64,000 nucleotides of DNA from Tatumella punctata (GCF_039523735.1 NZ_BAAAFW010000058.1:124001-188000), one strand, 5' to 3'; counted from the first letter of the stretch, positions 26,577 through 35,073 are shown. Numbers and translations are program-made. The notes: generated from the sequence alone by a model not told the origin.

Positions 26577-27923
26577 ATGACCAAATATAACGCAGTGCGC
26601 AGCCCCCTGAAAAAAAACATGCTATTAAGCCTGATTATTCTGGGTGCATCGGCTTATCCGGCAATCAGTTCTGCCGCTGATGCCTTCAGTGCGGCATCAC
26701 CATGGATGTTTGGTGACTGGGGCGGAACCCGCTCGCAACTGAAGCAGGAAGGTGTGGATTTCCAGGTCAACTACACCATGGAATCGGCATCTAATCTGGC
26801 AGGTGGCTATCACACGGCAACCACTGCCCGTTACAGTGACCAATGGGGTTTTGGCGTTAACCTCGACCTGCAGAAACTGCTTAACTGGAATGATGCAGAA
26901 TTCCAGATGACCATCACCAATCGTGACGGTAAAAATCTGTCAGACCAGATAGGCGATCCGCGCACTGGTATGTTGTCTTCCGTTCAGGAAGTCTATGGCC
27001 GCGGACAGACGTGGCGCCTTACTCAGTTCTGGTTACGTAAAGGATTTTTTGATCATATGCTGGATGTCAAAGCAGGTCGTCTGACCGTGGCTGAAGACTT
27101 CGACACTATTGACAGTAAGTTCCAGAACCTGGCATTCGGCAATGGCCAGGCAGGTAACTGGCGCGGTGACCACTGGTATAACTGGCCCGTATCACAGTGG
27201 GGTGGCCGCGTTAAACTGAATATCACCCCTGAGGTATTTATGCAGGTCGGTTTCTACAACCAGAACCCGTATAACTATGATCGCGGAGATGGCTTCCGCC
27301 TGGAATTCAGCCCGACGGTGGGTAATCTCGTGCCGGTGGAACTCGGCTGGACCCCGAAACTGGGCGCAGATAACCTGCCGGGTAATTACCGTCTGGGTTA
27401 TTACTACTCTTCAGCCAATGACAATGTCTATGGTTCATGGCGTAACGCAGGCTACCATGATACGGCACATGCCTATGGCGGCTATCTGGTGGCGCAACAA
27501 CAACTGACCAGCTGGCACGGCAGCGTTAACCGTGGCCTTACCCTGACGGTTCAGGCCGTGATGAATGACCATAAAACGTCTAAAACAGATAATTACCAGG
27601 CGATTGCGTTAACCTGGAAAGGGCCGTTTGATGCCCGTCCGGAAGATGAAATTGGTGTCGGTGCGGCGCGTATTCATGTCAACTCCAGCTACACCCGGAT
27701 GTTACGCGATGAAAACCACTTTTATGGTGTAAACAGCTATAACAGCCCGACCTATCTGCCGGTACAAAGCGGTGCGGAATATGACTATGAAGTCTATTAC
27801 AACGTCCAGGCCACCCGCTGGTTACAGGTTCGTCCGAATCTGCAGCTCGTCACCGCGCCCGGCGCCGTCAGCCGGGTGAAAAATGCCTTTGTTGGCGGTC
27901 TGAGCGCGAATATTAACTTCTGA
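26577..27923 (+). CDS. OprB-family carbohydrate porin
   Basis: Outer-membrane porin of the carbohydrate-selective OprB family (PF04966). The 448-residue precursor has a signal peptide (MTKYNAVRSPLKKNMLLSLIILGASAYPAISSAA) then the family opening SPWMFGDWGGTRSQLKQEGVDFQVNYT. Aromatic, alternating strand-like segments follow to a C-terminal Phe (GLSANINF), the usual signal for the BAM machinery. Related motifs GDWGGxR and RLTVAEDFD fit the family. It probably lets sugars or sugar acids into the periplasm for the dehydrogenase encoded nearby. The substrate is not predictable. It is the first gene after the synteny break at spf. Confidence 0.88.
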   Translation: MTKYNAVRSPLKKNMLLSLIILGASAYPAISSAADAFSAASPWMFGDWGGTRSQLKQEGVDFQVNYTMESASNLAGGYHTATTARYSDQWGFGVNLDLQKLLNWNDAEFQMTITNRDGKNLSDQIGDPRTGMLSSVQEVYGRGQTWRLTQFWLRKGFFDHMLDVKAGRLTVAEDFDTIDSKFQNLAFGNGQAGNWRGDHWYNWPVSQWGGRVKLNITPEVFMQVGFYNQNPYNYDRGDGFRLEFSPTVGNLVPVELGWTPKLGADNLPGNYRLGYYYSSANDNVYGSWRNAGYHDTAHAYGGYLVAQQQLTSWHGSVNRGLTLTVQAVMNDHKTSKTDNYQAIALTWKGPFDARPEDEIGVGAARIHVNSSYTRMLRDENHFYGVNSYNSPTYLPVQSGAEYDYEVYYNVQATRWLQVRPNLQLVTAPGAVSRVKNAFVGGLSANINF

Positions 27924-27934
27924 TCCTGCCCCGC

Positions 27935-27958
27935 GAAAGGCTGCCTGCGCAGCCTTTC
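27935..27958 (+). terminator. Hairpin terminator after the porin gene
   Basis: A 10-bp perfect stem (GAAAGGCTGC/GCAGCCTTTC) with a 4-base loop starts 11 bp after the porin stop. The following sequence (CTTATGATATTTTCCC) is only moderately T-rich. Confidence 0.65.
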
Positions 27959-28088
27959 CTTATGATATTTTCCCGTCCCCCATTACACTGACTTTCCGAT
28001 AAACTATCCTGTTGTATCAGGCAGAGCCGTTGTGCTGACCGATAAACATGATGATCAGACGTCAGAATGACCCGATGGAGGCCCGGTA

Positions 28089-28673
28089 GTGAACTCAGCC
28101 AATCACAGAGTCCGGATAGTGGATGCCCAGACACTGTCTGATGACTGGTACTTACTGAAAAAATATACTTTTGATTTTCAACGTCATGATGGTTCCTGGC
28201 AGCGGTTACATCGCGAAGCTTACGATCACGGTGACGGTGCAGCGCTGCTGTTATATAACCGTCAGCGGAAATCCGTGATCCTGACCCGGCAGTTCAGGCT
28301 TCCGGCCTTTATCAACGGCAGCGATGGTATGTTAATTGAAGTCGCGGCAGGACTGCTGGAAGGTGAACATCCCGAAGAGCGGGTCCGTAAAGAAGCCGAA
28401 GAAGAAACCGGCTACCGGATCAACAATATCGAAAAAGTGTTTGAAGCATGGATGAGCCCGGGATCGGTCACCGAAAAATTACACCTGTTTATCGCGGAAT
28501 ATCATCCCGGAGATCAGGTCAGTGACGGAGGCGGACTGCCTGAGGAAGGCGAAGACCTTGAAGTGCTGGAAATGTCTTTCAGCGACGCATTAGCCGCAAT
28601 GCAGTGCGGGTCAATTAATGACGCTAAAACAATTATGCTGCTGCAATATGCGGCCCTGAACAAACTGATGTAA
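28089..28673 (+). CDS. Nudix hydrolase of the NudK (GDP-mannose pyrophosphatase) type
   Basis: Nudix family hydrolase, 194 residues, similar in length and layout to E. coli NudK (191). The Nudix box is AGLLEGEHPEERVRKEAEEETGY. Other shared blocks are LLYNRQRKSVILTRQFRLP, FEAWMSPGSVTEKLHLFIAEY and the C-terminal LEMSFSDALAAMQCGSINDAKTIMLL. It probably hydrolyses a nucleotide sugar or other NDP-X; the exact substrate is uncertain. The start is GTG with GGAGG seven bases upstream. It stands alone between the porin gene and the convergent dehydrogenase operon. Confidence 0.85.
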   Translation: MNSANHRVRIVDAQTLSDDWYLLKKYTFDFQRHDGSWQRLHREAYDHGDGAALLLYNRQRKSVILTRQFRLPAFINGSDGMLIEVAAGLLEGEHPEERVRKEAEEETGYRINNIEKVFEAWMSPGSVTEKLHLFIAEYHPGDQVSDGGGLPEEGEDLEVLEMSFSDALAAMQCGSINDAKTIMLLQYAALNKLM

Positions 28674-28677
28674 CTAC

Positions 28678-28714
28678 TTCTGACTGCCGGAAGAATCATT
28701 GCCGGCAGTCAGAA
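28678..28714. terminator. Bidirectional hairpin between the Nudix gene and the dehydrogenase operon
   Basis: A 13-bp perfect stem (TTCTGACTGCCGG/CCGGCAGTCAGAA) with an 11-base loop separates two convergent stop codons (28673 and 28724). It probably ends transcription from both sides, though flanking T-runs are weak. Confidence 0.6.
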
Positions 28715-28723
28715 AGCCCGCGG

Positions 28724-30364
28724 TTACACCAGCACTGTTTTCAGCAAATGATCAGCCAGCCGTAAGGTTAACGCGGCCCCGGTCAGGGTCGGGTTCATAC
28801 AGGATGCTGAAGGCATAACACTGGTCCCGGCAATATAGAGATTCGGGTGGTCATGCGTCCGGCAATCGGCATTAACCACCGAAGTTGCCGGGTCATCGCC
28901 CATAATAGTGGTGCCCATTATGTGCTGACGGTCCTGATAACCCGTATCAATTTTCAGTATCTTCCCGCCAAGTAACTGTGCAAAATTGGCAAAGTCTTTC
29001 AGTCCTTCTTCCTTACCCGCCTGCCAGTAATCCGTAACACTGTAGGATATTTCAGGTAACGGGATACCGATGGCATCCGTTTTGCTCTTACTCGGGACCA
29101 CCCGGTTTTGCGCCAGTGGCAGTGTCTCAAAATCTATCGCAAAGTTCAGCGAGCGGGCTGACAGGGTACGTAGCTGTTCATCCAGTTCACTCCCCAGTAC
29201 GCCTTTACTGAGCAACTCTGAGGCATAATCAGCCGTCGGTACGGTATTACGAACTTTGATTTTGTAACTCGGGAATTTTTTCCTGAACTCGCCATCCCGA
29301 TGGTTCAGGTAGACCAGCAGCTCAGTCGGCCCCTGACCCGGCCACACATCCTCTGCCATCATAAAGTTCATACTGATACCCGTATGCCCCATCAGATTAC
29401 GCCCCACCTGATCGGAAGAGTTAGCAATACCATTGGGGTATTTTTCTGAGGTCGACATCAGTAATAATTTAGGCGATTCAATGCCATAAGCTGCCACAAT
29501 AAACAGGTCTGCGCTCAGAGAATGCTCAGAAGCATCGGGTTTTTTATACCAGATACGGGTAATTCTGCCCTGCTCATCGGCCTCTATTTTATAGACCACC
29601 GAGTTATCCAGCAGGGTTGCCCCCAGCCGTTCCGCCTGGTCAATATGCATAGACCCGTCATATTTGGCCCCGATCGGACAGACCGGATTACAGTTGTTGT
29701 TCCCGGCACATACCGGGCGGTTGCCCCACGGCCGGGTTGCCCGGCCATTAGGCTCCAGTACCGGGTGGTAGCCACCCTTACCTAATAGCTCACTCAGCCG
29801 GTCAAACATATAACTGGTTGGCAGACCTGGCATCGGGAAAGGCCTGGAACGCGGTGGCCAGGCATGCCCGCCATGGCCACTTTCATCCTGCCCGTCGACC
29901 CCGGAAACACCCAGTGCATATTCGGCTGCACAATACCACGGTTCCAGTTCATCATAGTCGAGTGGCCAGTCCCGGCCGTGACCATACAGGCTCTGTAATT
30001 TAAAATCGTTCGGGATCATCCGCCATAATGCCGAGCCAAAATGCCAGGTGGTGCCGCCCACCACCCGCAGATATTTAGTCGGGTATTTTACCGGCCCCAT
30101 CTGCTGTAAGTAGTCTCCGTAAGTCGATGGGACATAAGGCAAATCGGGATACGGCGACCCGACCCCCTGCAGCTTCATATTGGTCAGAGACATTTTAAAC
30201 GGCGAATTCCGGAACCGGTCGACAATCTGCTGGCGGGTCACCCGCGGACCGGCTTCAACAATAATCACCGATTTTCCGGCACCAGACAGCTGCGTCGCCA
30301 GCAGCCCTCCCATCACACCGGAACCAATAATAATGACATCTGCATCTTTTTTATTCTGACTCAT
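28724..30364 (-). CDS. GMC-type membrane-bound dehydrogenase, FAD flavoprotein subunit
   Basis: Large catalytic subunit of a three-subunit periplasmic dehydrogenase of the gluconate / 2-ketogluconate / sorbitol dehydrogenase class, which passes electrons to its cytochrome c partner and on to quinone. The 546 residues begin with the FAD-binding VIIIGSGVMGG (Gly14, 16, 19), with Glu37 as the ribose ligand (IIVEAG). It ends with the GMC C-terminal pattern: HIMGTTIMG, NLYIAGTSVMP and NPTLTGAALTLRLADHLL, containing the usual active-site His and Asn. It has no signal peptide of its own; it is probably exported with the Tat-bearing small subunit. Its ATG overlaps the small-subunit stop by four bases. 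The substrate is not predictable. Confidence 0.9.
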   Translation of the reverse strand: MSQNKKDADVIIIGSGVMGGLLATQLSGAGKSVIIVEAGPRVTRQQIVDRFRNSPFKMSLTNMKLQGVGSPYPDLPYVPSTYGDYLQQMGPVKYPTKYLRVVGGTTWHFGSALWRMIPNDFKLQSLYGHGRDWPLDYDELEPWYCAAEYALGVSGVDGQDESGHGGHAWPPRSRPFPMPGLPTSYMFDRLSELLGKGGYHPVLEPNGRATRPWGNRPVCAGNNNCNPVCPIGAKYDGSMHIDQAERLGATLLDNSVVYKIEADEQGRITRIWYKKPDASEHSLSADLFIVAAYGIESPKLLLMSTSEKYPNGIANSSDQVGRNLMGHTGISMNFMMAEDVWPGQGPTELLVYLNHRDGEFRKKFPSYKIKVRNTVPTADYASELLSKGVLGSELDEQLRTLSARSLNFAIDFETLPLAQNRVVPSKSKTDAIGIPLPEISYSVTDYWQAGKEEGLKDFANFAQLLGGKILKIDTGYQDRQHIMGTTIMGDDPATSVVNADCRTHDHPNLYIAGTSVMPSASCMNPTLTGAALTLRLADHLLKTVLV

Positions 30365-30891
30365 ACGGCCGGCCCCTGGTATGCGGGTTTATTATCAACA
30401 GCGGCCCAGGAAAGCGGGCCACTGCCATAGGTTGGCACCACAAGAATGCCGCGGGCAGGCAGATACATCATCGCTTCTGCATACGCGATAAGCTCCGGTT
30501 TGTCGTTACTTCCGACCACCCCGGTATACCAGGCAGAAATGATCTGCGCTGCCGCCTGCCGCAGATCCGACCCGACGGGATTATGCTGCAAAAACGGGTC
30601 AATATTCCGGTATTTTCCCGGCCGGATATCCTGCTGCAACAGTGCCAGCTTCCGGGGAAACTGATCATCATGGCGATGTAGCGCATCGTAATAACGCGCA
30701 GCCAGTAGCGGGTTTACCCGGCGGTTAACCAGAAATTCGGACAGCGGAATAAATCCGCTGTCATGTAACTCAGCCGCGGCAGCGCGTACCGCAGGAAATA
30801 ACGAACCACACAACCCCGCCACCGACAAAATCCCCATTCCCTGTAGCAGGCGGCGGCGGGAGATAGCCGATGGATGATTATTTACGGACAT
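30361..30891 (-). CDS. Dehydrogenase small (gamma) subunit with Tat signal
   Basis: Small subunit of the GMC dehydrogenase, resembling the sorbitol dehydrogenase small-subunit family (PF12318). The 176 residues start with a twin-arginine signal, SAISRRRLLQGMGILSVAGLCGSLFPAVRAAAAE, which would carry the folded complex across the inner membrane. The core shows RRVNPLLAARYYDALHRHDDQFPRKLALL and AAQIISAWYTGVVG, then AYAEAMMYLPARGILVVPTYGSGPLSWAA. I chose ATG 30891, preceded by AGAAGGGGG; the frame is open to 30915. It overlaps both neighbours (cytochrome c by 14 bp, flavoprotein by 4 bp), so all three are coupled. Confidence 0.87.
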   Translation of the reverse strand: MSVNNHPSAISRRRLLQGMGILSVAGLCGSLFPAVRAAAAELHDSGFIPLSEFLVNRRVNPLLAARYYDALHRHDDQFPRKLALLQQDIRPGKYRNIDPFLQHNPVGSDLRQAAAQIISAWYTGVVGSNDKPELIAYAEAMMYLPARGILVVPTYGSGPLSWAAVDNKPAYQGPAV

Positions 30892-32293
30892 GTTTCCCCC
30901 TTCTGCGTAATGCACTCACGATCAGCAGCAGAATCAGCACCAGAATAACGGCCCCCGCCGTCAGTATCGCCGGATGAGACAGGTAAGCAATCGCCGGTGT
31001 TGGGCCGCCTTCACGCAGGGTTTTCACCTGGTCAGCAGTGACTGTCAGTGCCGCGTTACCGTAATTTTTCAGAACGTAATTGGCCACCGCAGCGATCTGC
31101 TGATCAGTCAGCCGGTCGGCAAAAGAGGCGGCGGGGCCAAAGGCAGGCATTGCCACATACTGATCACCCGTATGACGGCGGACACCGAACAATATGGTGG
31201 CAACCAGGTTGTCCGGCTGTGCCGCTCCGGTCGCACTGTTATGAAATAACGACGGGTAAAACTGGCTGCCTTCACCATTCGCCTGGTGACAGTTAGCACA
31301 GCTGTTGCTGAATATCTGCCACCCGGCATCCGGATGCTCAGTAGCACGCAGTGCAGCTTCACTGTCAGAAGCTGCCCCCTGAGTAAAGCGAGACGTGAGA
31401 GCAGTTGCCGTGGAAGGCGGCACCTGACGCAGCCAGAGAACTATCGCCCGTAAATCCTCATCACTCAGATACTGCAGGCTGTTTTCAATAGCTTCCGCCA
31501 TTGGCCCGGCGGCCTGTGCTTTACCCGCGACATGTCCGGTTTTCAGATACTGAACCAGTTCGTCATCGGTCCAGCTGCCGATACCGGCGGTCTTATCAGA
31601 GGTGATATTCGGCGCATACCAGCTGCCCACCTGTCCGCCGGATAAGGCCTGATCATTTTTCTGCCCCATCAGGAAGTTACGTGGTGTATGGCAGGCATCA
31701 CAGTGCGCCAGCCCGTTGACCAGATAATTACCGCGATTCAGCTGTGCTGATTGCCGGCTGTCCGGTGTAAAAGGCTGGCCACCGGCAAACAGCATATTCC
31801 ATATGGCCATACTGCTGCGGATGGAAAACGGGAAAGGCAGTTTTGTTGCCGGTACGGCAATATTCACCGCAGGAACATCATGCATAAAGTACTGATACAG
31901 CGCATGAATATCACTATTCGTCAGTTTACTGTAGGCGGTATAGGGCATTGCCGGATAGAGGTGGTCACCGCGGGCGTTAATCCCCTGACGCACCGCCCTG
32001 GCAAACTGGGCTTCCGTATAATGGCCGATCCCGTCGGTTACTGAAGGGGTAATATTACTGGCAATAATGTTCCCCATCGGCGAGGCAATCGCATAGCCTC
32101 CGGCCATCGGTGCTCCGTCATGGGGTGAGTTATGGCAGGCTCCGCAATCAGCGGCCACGGATAAATATTTTCCCTGCTCAATTATCGACGATGCCGGAGG
32201 ATGGTCAGCGGCCTGCACCCCTGCCCCCGAAAACACCGAGAGCCCGATAATTAAAGCCAGACTGGTTGGTCTCACTTTTATACTCCTGCTCAT
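30878..32293 (-). CDS. Dehydrogenase cytochrome c subunit (triheme, membrane-anchored)
   Basis: Electron-transfer subunit of the GMC dehydrogenase. The 471-residue precursor has a Sec signal (to about residue 29, GVQAAD) and three heme-binding motifs: CGACH (Cys50-His54), CDACH (near 195) and CANCH (near 325). A C-terminal membrane helix (LTAGAVILVLILLLIVSAL) with a basic cytoplasmic end follows. Heme-ligand Met segments such as GAPMAGGYAIASPMG and YVAMPAFGP are visible. Here the cytochrome gene is first in the operon, followed by the small and large subunits, unlike the small-large-cytochrome order known for gluconate and 2-ketogluconate dehydrogenases. Confidence 0.9.
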   Translation of the reverse strand: MSRSIKVRPTSLALIIGLSVFSGAGVQAADHPPASSIIEQGKYLSVAADCGACHNSPHDGAPMAGGYAIASPMGNIIASNITPSVTDGIGHYTEAQFARAVRQGINARGDHLYPAMPYTAYSKLTNSDIHALYQYFMHDVPAVNIAVPATKLPFPFSIRSSMAIWNMLFAGGQPFTPDSRQSAQLNRGNYLVNGLAHCDACHTPRNFLMGQKNDQALSGGQVGSWYAPNITSDKTAGIGSWTDDELVQYLKTGHVAGKAQAAGPMAEAIENSLQYLSDEDLRAIVLWLRQVPPSTATALTSRFTQGAASDSEAALRATEHPDAGWQIFSNSCANCHQANGEGSQFYPSLFHNSATGAAQPDNLVATILFGVRRHTGDQYVAMPAFGPAASFADRLTDQQIAAVANYVLKNYGNAALTVTADQVKTLREGGPTPAIAYLSHPAILTAGAVILVLILLLIVSALRRRGKHVRK

Positions 32294-32415
32294 TGCTTCA
32301 GTTATTTATCACCACACCTGCCCGGGGTTTCCGCACACTGCCGGACACCACAAACAGAAAATTAAAAAAATTTAAGGTATTGTTATCTAATAAAATTAAC
32401 TGGATTTTTGAGTTA

Positions 32416-32862
32416 TTATTTAAAAAACAGTAACGAGACCAGCCCTGCCGCAATCAGCGGGCCAACCGGAACACCTTTAAAAAAAGCCACACCGATAATT
32501 GTGCCAACCAGTAAACCGCCAACAATGCCCGGTTGCAGGGACAGAAAAGAAACCCCCCGCCCGCCAAGCCAGGACACGAAAATACCAATCACAATTGCAG
32601 CGACAGATTTCCAGTCAGCCAGGGTACGGACCAGGGCCCGCAGTGTCATATCGCCATTAGCCAGCGGGGCGATCACCCCCACCGTCAGAATAATAATGCC
32701 GATATTCACGCCCTGAGTTTCGATAAACGGAAAAAAGCGGGCCAGCGGAGTGATCCTGATGACCAGCAGAATTACTGCTGCATAAACCACCGCCATATTG
32801 TGGCCAATCATGCCCAGTGCTCCGATCAGCAGCAACAACAGGCAGGGAAGTAAACTATTCAT
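32416..32862 (-). CDS. UPF0756/DUF441 inner-membrane protein (YeaL family)
   Basis: Small integral membrane protein of 148 residues, the same length as E. coli YeaL. It shares GIIILTVGVIAPLANG, WKSVAAIVIGIFVSWLGGRGV, GGLLVGTIIGVAFFKGVPVGPLIAAGLVSLL. About four membrane helices. The function of the family is unknown. It lies between the racemase-like gene (65 bp upstream) and the dehydrogenase operon (122 bp downstream) on the same strand, so it may be transcribed with them; whether it takes part in the pathway is unclear. Confidence 0.88.
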   Translation of the reverse strand: MNSLLPCLLLLLIGALGMIGHNMAVVYAAVILLVIRITPLARFFPFIETQGVNIGIIILTVGVIAPLANGDMTLRALVRTLADWKSVAAIVIGIFVSWLGGRGVSFLSLQPGIVGGLLVGTIIGVAFFKGVPVGPLIAAGLVSLLFFK

Positions 32863-32927
32863 GGTATTTTCCCGCCATCACTGTCCTCCACCCTGTTATC
32901 GATCTGTCCGACACAATCAGAGAAAAA

Positions 32928-33584
32928 TCAGCCTGATATTCGTTGTTTTAAAGCCTGTACTGCAGCATGGGGAGCCGTCAGCACCGGAGTGCTGACTTTT
33001 TCCTGCACCGCCGTTAATGCCCCGGAGGTGGAAAAATGCGCCAGCATAATGACATCACAATCGGCCAGTTCCGGGGCCCTGTCAGCCACCAGCTGATTAT
33101 GCTGGTGCGCATTGCCGCGGCGTAACAGATCTATTGCATCCTCCACCACCAGGGTTTTCAGGGTGGCATCACTGTTTTGTTGTCTGGCATAGTCCGCAAA
33201 TTCTGCTTCCATAGTGACAACTGCGGGGGCAAAGGTTGCCAGCATACCAATACGTTTTCCGGCATTTAACGCTTCGGCAAACATGGCTTCATTCGGTTTA
33301 AGTACCGGAACTGGCAGCTGTTCGGCCAGCAGTTCTATCGCCGGGCCAAAGGCCGAACAGGTGACTAATATCGCCGACGCACCGGAAGCATATGCATAGT
33401 GACCGAATTTAACAAACCTATCACATAATGAAGCAGAGAGTGCTTTTTCTTTGGCACGGTCAGTCGTCAGGCTGTCATCAAGTAAATTAACCAGTAATGC
33501 CTCAGGCCATCGCTGTTCAAAAGCACGGTGAACAGGCGCCATTGCTACAGGAGTGGCATGCAGTAAGGCTATCCGTTGTGTCAT
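32928..33584 (-). CDS. Asp/Glu/hydantoin racemase-family protein
   Basis: Cytoplasmic protein of 218 residues with the Asp/Glu racemase fold (PF01177). The first catalytic-Cys segment is clear (AILVTCSAFGPAIELLAEQ, Cys near residue 76). The second half, where the second Cys is expected, reads CDVIMLAHFSTSGAL, with His-Phe-Ser in place of the usual Cys-Thr; the nearby Cys precedes the strand. A classical two-base racemisation may therefore be absent, and an isomerase or decarboxylase-like activity is possible. It is divergent from the FMN dehydrogenase gene across a region with two LacI-type operators and a CRP site. Confidence 0.8.
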   Translation of the reverse strand: MTQRIALLHATPVAMAPVHRAFEQRWPEALLVNLLDDSLTTDRAKEKALSASLCDRFVKFGHYAYASGASAILVTCSAFGPAIELLAEQLPVPVLKPNEAMFAEALNAGKRIGMLATFAPAVVTMEAEFADYARQQNSDATLKTLVVEDAIDLLRRGNAHQHNQLVADRAPELADCDVIMLAHFSTSGALTAVQEKVSTPVLTAPHAAVQALKQRISG

Positions 33585-33657
33585 CCGGTCCTCCGGGTCA
33601 GGGTGAATCAGAAAAAAATCTGCTCATTTCACTGGAGATTCTACTGCAGATATCAAA

Positions 33658-33671
33658 TGTAATGGCTTACA
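33658..33671. promoter_or_regulatory. LacI-type operator O1
   Basis: TGTAATGGCTTACA, an inverted repeat with arms TGTAA/TTACA around a near-CG centre typical of LacI/GalR operators. It differs by one base from O2. It lies 74 bp before the racemase start and 29 bp from O1's neighbouring CRP site centre. Confidence 0.65.
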
Positions 33672-33684
33672 AAAAAGTTATTAT

Positions 33685-33700
33685 GGTGACGGGTGTCACA
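33685..33700. promoter_or_regulatory. CRP site between the divergent racemase and FMN-dehydrogenase genes
   Basis: GGTGA-N6-TCACA matches nine of ten conserved positions of the CRP consensus TGTGA-N6-TCACA. It is placed between the two LacI-type operators, where cAMP-CRP could activate one or both divergent promoters. Confidence 0.7.
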
Positions 33701-33760
33701 AAAAAATATGAACAGGATGTTAATTTACATTCCGGCAGCACAGAGTGTTACTGGTATTTT

Positions 33761-33774
33761 TGTAATCGCTTACA
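33761..33774. promoter_or_regulatory. LacI-type operator O2
   Basis: TGTAATCGCTTACA, the best copy of the motif, 49 bp before the FMN dehydrogenase start. Its left flank (CTGGTATTT) recurs at O4 upstream of the MFS gene. Centre-to-centre distance to O1 is 103 bp, close to ten helical turns, which would permit looping. Confidence 0.75.
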
Positions 33775-33822
33775 TTCAAACATCAGCGCCGGTCTGTTAT
33801 CGGCCCTAAGGATGACTATTTC

Positions 33823-35073
33823 ATGACCGTATCTCTTACTCCCGCCCCCCGGGAAAAATCGTCAGCAACGCCTGTGAGCCAGTCCCGCCCGGCAAACACC
33901 GTTGCGCATCAGTTTCGCGATTTGCTGGCGCTCGACGATTTTGAACGTCATGCCAGAAAACGCCTGCCAGAGATGATTTATCAGTATGTCGCAGGCGGTG
34001 TCGAAACCGGCCGCGGGATTAGCGGGAATTTTGAGGCCTATCAGCAATATGCTTTTCTTCCACGGATGTTCCGTGATGTTTCAGGAAGAGACCAGAGTAC
34101 CGGGTTGTTCGGTAAGCACTGGCGGCATCCCTTTGGTATCGCCCCGCTGGGCGGGGCATCTTTTGTTTCTTACCGGGCAGATATTCATCTGGCGCGGGCC
34201 GCCAGACTCATGGATGTCCCGATGATCCTCAGTGCATCATCCCTTATCCGGCTGGAAGATGTGATTGCAGAAAACCCGGATGCCTGGTTTCAGGCCTATC
34301 TGGCAGGCGATCAGCCGCGGATTGACCGGCTGATCGGGCGGGTGGAACAGGCGGGTTACCAGACACTGGTGGTTACTGGAGATACCCCTATGCTTGGCAA
34401 CCGTGAACACAATACGCGCAGCGGTTTCAGTATGCCGATCCGGATCACTCCCAAAGTGATGTGGCAGAGTGCGACCAGCCCCCGCTGGCTGCTGGGGACA
34501 GTGGCAAAAACCTATTTGCGTCACGGGGCTCCGCATTTTGAAAACACAGATGCTGAGCGCGGCCCGCCGATGATGTCGAACAAAGTACGTAACACCCACG
34601 CCAGGGACAAACTGAACTGGACACATGTTGAAGCTATACGCCGCCGCTGGAAAGGTAACCTGGTAATTAAGGGCCTGATGACCCCGGCCGATGCCTTTAT
34701 CGCCCGTGACTGTGGCGCCGATGCGGTGATCCTGTCTAATCACGGCGGCCGGCAACTGGACTATACGGTGCCGCCGCTGCATACCCTGCCGGAAATAGCT
34801 GCCGGTAAAGGGACAATGAAAGTCATTATTGACAGCGGGATCCGCCGTGGTACGGATGTACTGAAAGCAATGGCGCTGGGTGCTGACTTCGTATTTCTGG
34901 GACGCCCGTTTCTGTATGCCAGTGTTGTCGGAGCGACAGCCGGCATCGAACATGCCATGCATATCCTGAGAGATGAAATTGACCGGGATATGGCGCTGGT
35001 GGGCGTAACAACCCCGGCGGCGCTGAATAAAAGTTATCTGCGTCGCGGTCCCTGGTTTGATAAGGACCTGTAA
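33823..35073 (+). CDS. FMN-dependent alpha-hydroxy-acid dehydrogenase
   Basis: Member of the L-lactate dehydrogenase / glycolate oxidase / mandelate dehydrogenase family, oxidising an L-2-hydroxy acid to the 2-oxo acid. The 416 residues contain the family active site: Tyr in YQYVAGG, QAYLAGD, the segment TGDTPMLGNRE, Lys283 (VIKGL), the catalytic His307 in SNHGGRQLD with Arg310, and the FMN-phosphate segments IDSGIRRGTD and FLGRP. No signal peptide or membrane segment, so it is cytoplasmic or peripheral. Expression is probably controlled by O1/O2 and CRP. The substrate may be a sugar-derived hydroxy acid; L-lactate is the alternative. Confidence 0.9.
   Translation: MTVSLTPAPREKSSATPVSQSRPANTVAHQFRDLLALDDFERHARKRLPEMIYQYVAGGVETGRGISGNFEAYQQYAFLPRMFRDVSGRDQSTGLFGKHWRHPFGIAPLGGASFVSYRADIHLARAARLMDVPMILSASSLIRLEDVIAENPDAWFQAYLAGDQPRIDRLIGRVEQAGYQTLVVTGDTPMLGNREHNTRSGFSMPIRITPKVMWQSATSPRWLLGTVAKTYLRHGAPHFENTDAERGPPMMSNKVRNTHARDKLNWTHVEAIRRRWKGNLVIKGLMTPADAFIARDCGADAVILSNHGGRQLDYTVPPLHTLPEIAAGKGTMKVIIDSGIRRGTDVLKAMALGADFVFLGRPFLYASVVGATAGIEHAMHILRDEIDRDMALVGVTTPAALNKSYLRRGPWFDKDL

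Noticed and set aside
34237..34962. 241-codon open frame antisense to the FMN dehydrogenase gene
   Set aside because: Overlaps the catalytic core of a clear enzyme; composition is Arg/His-rich and low in family features, as expected of a shadow frame.
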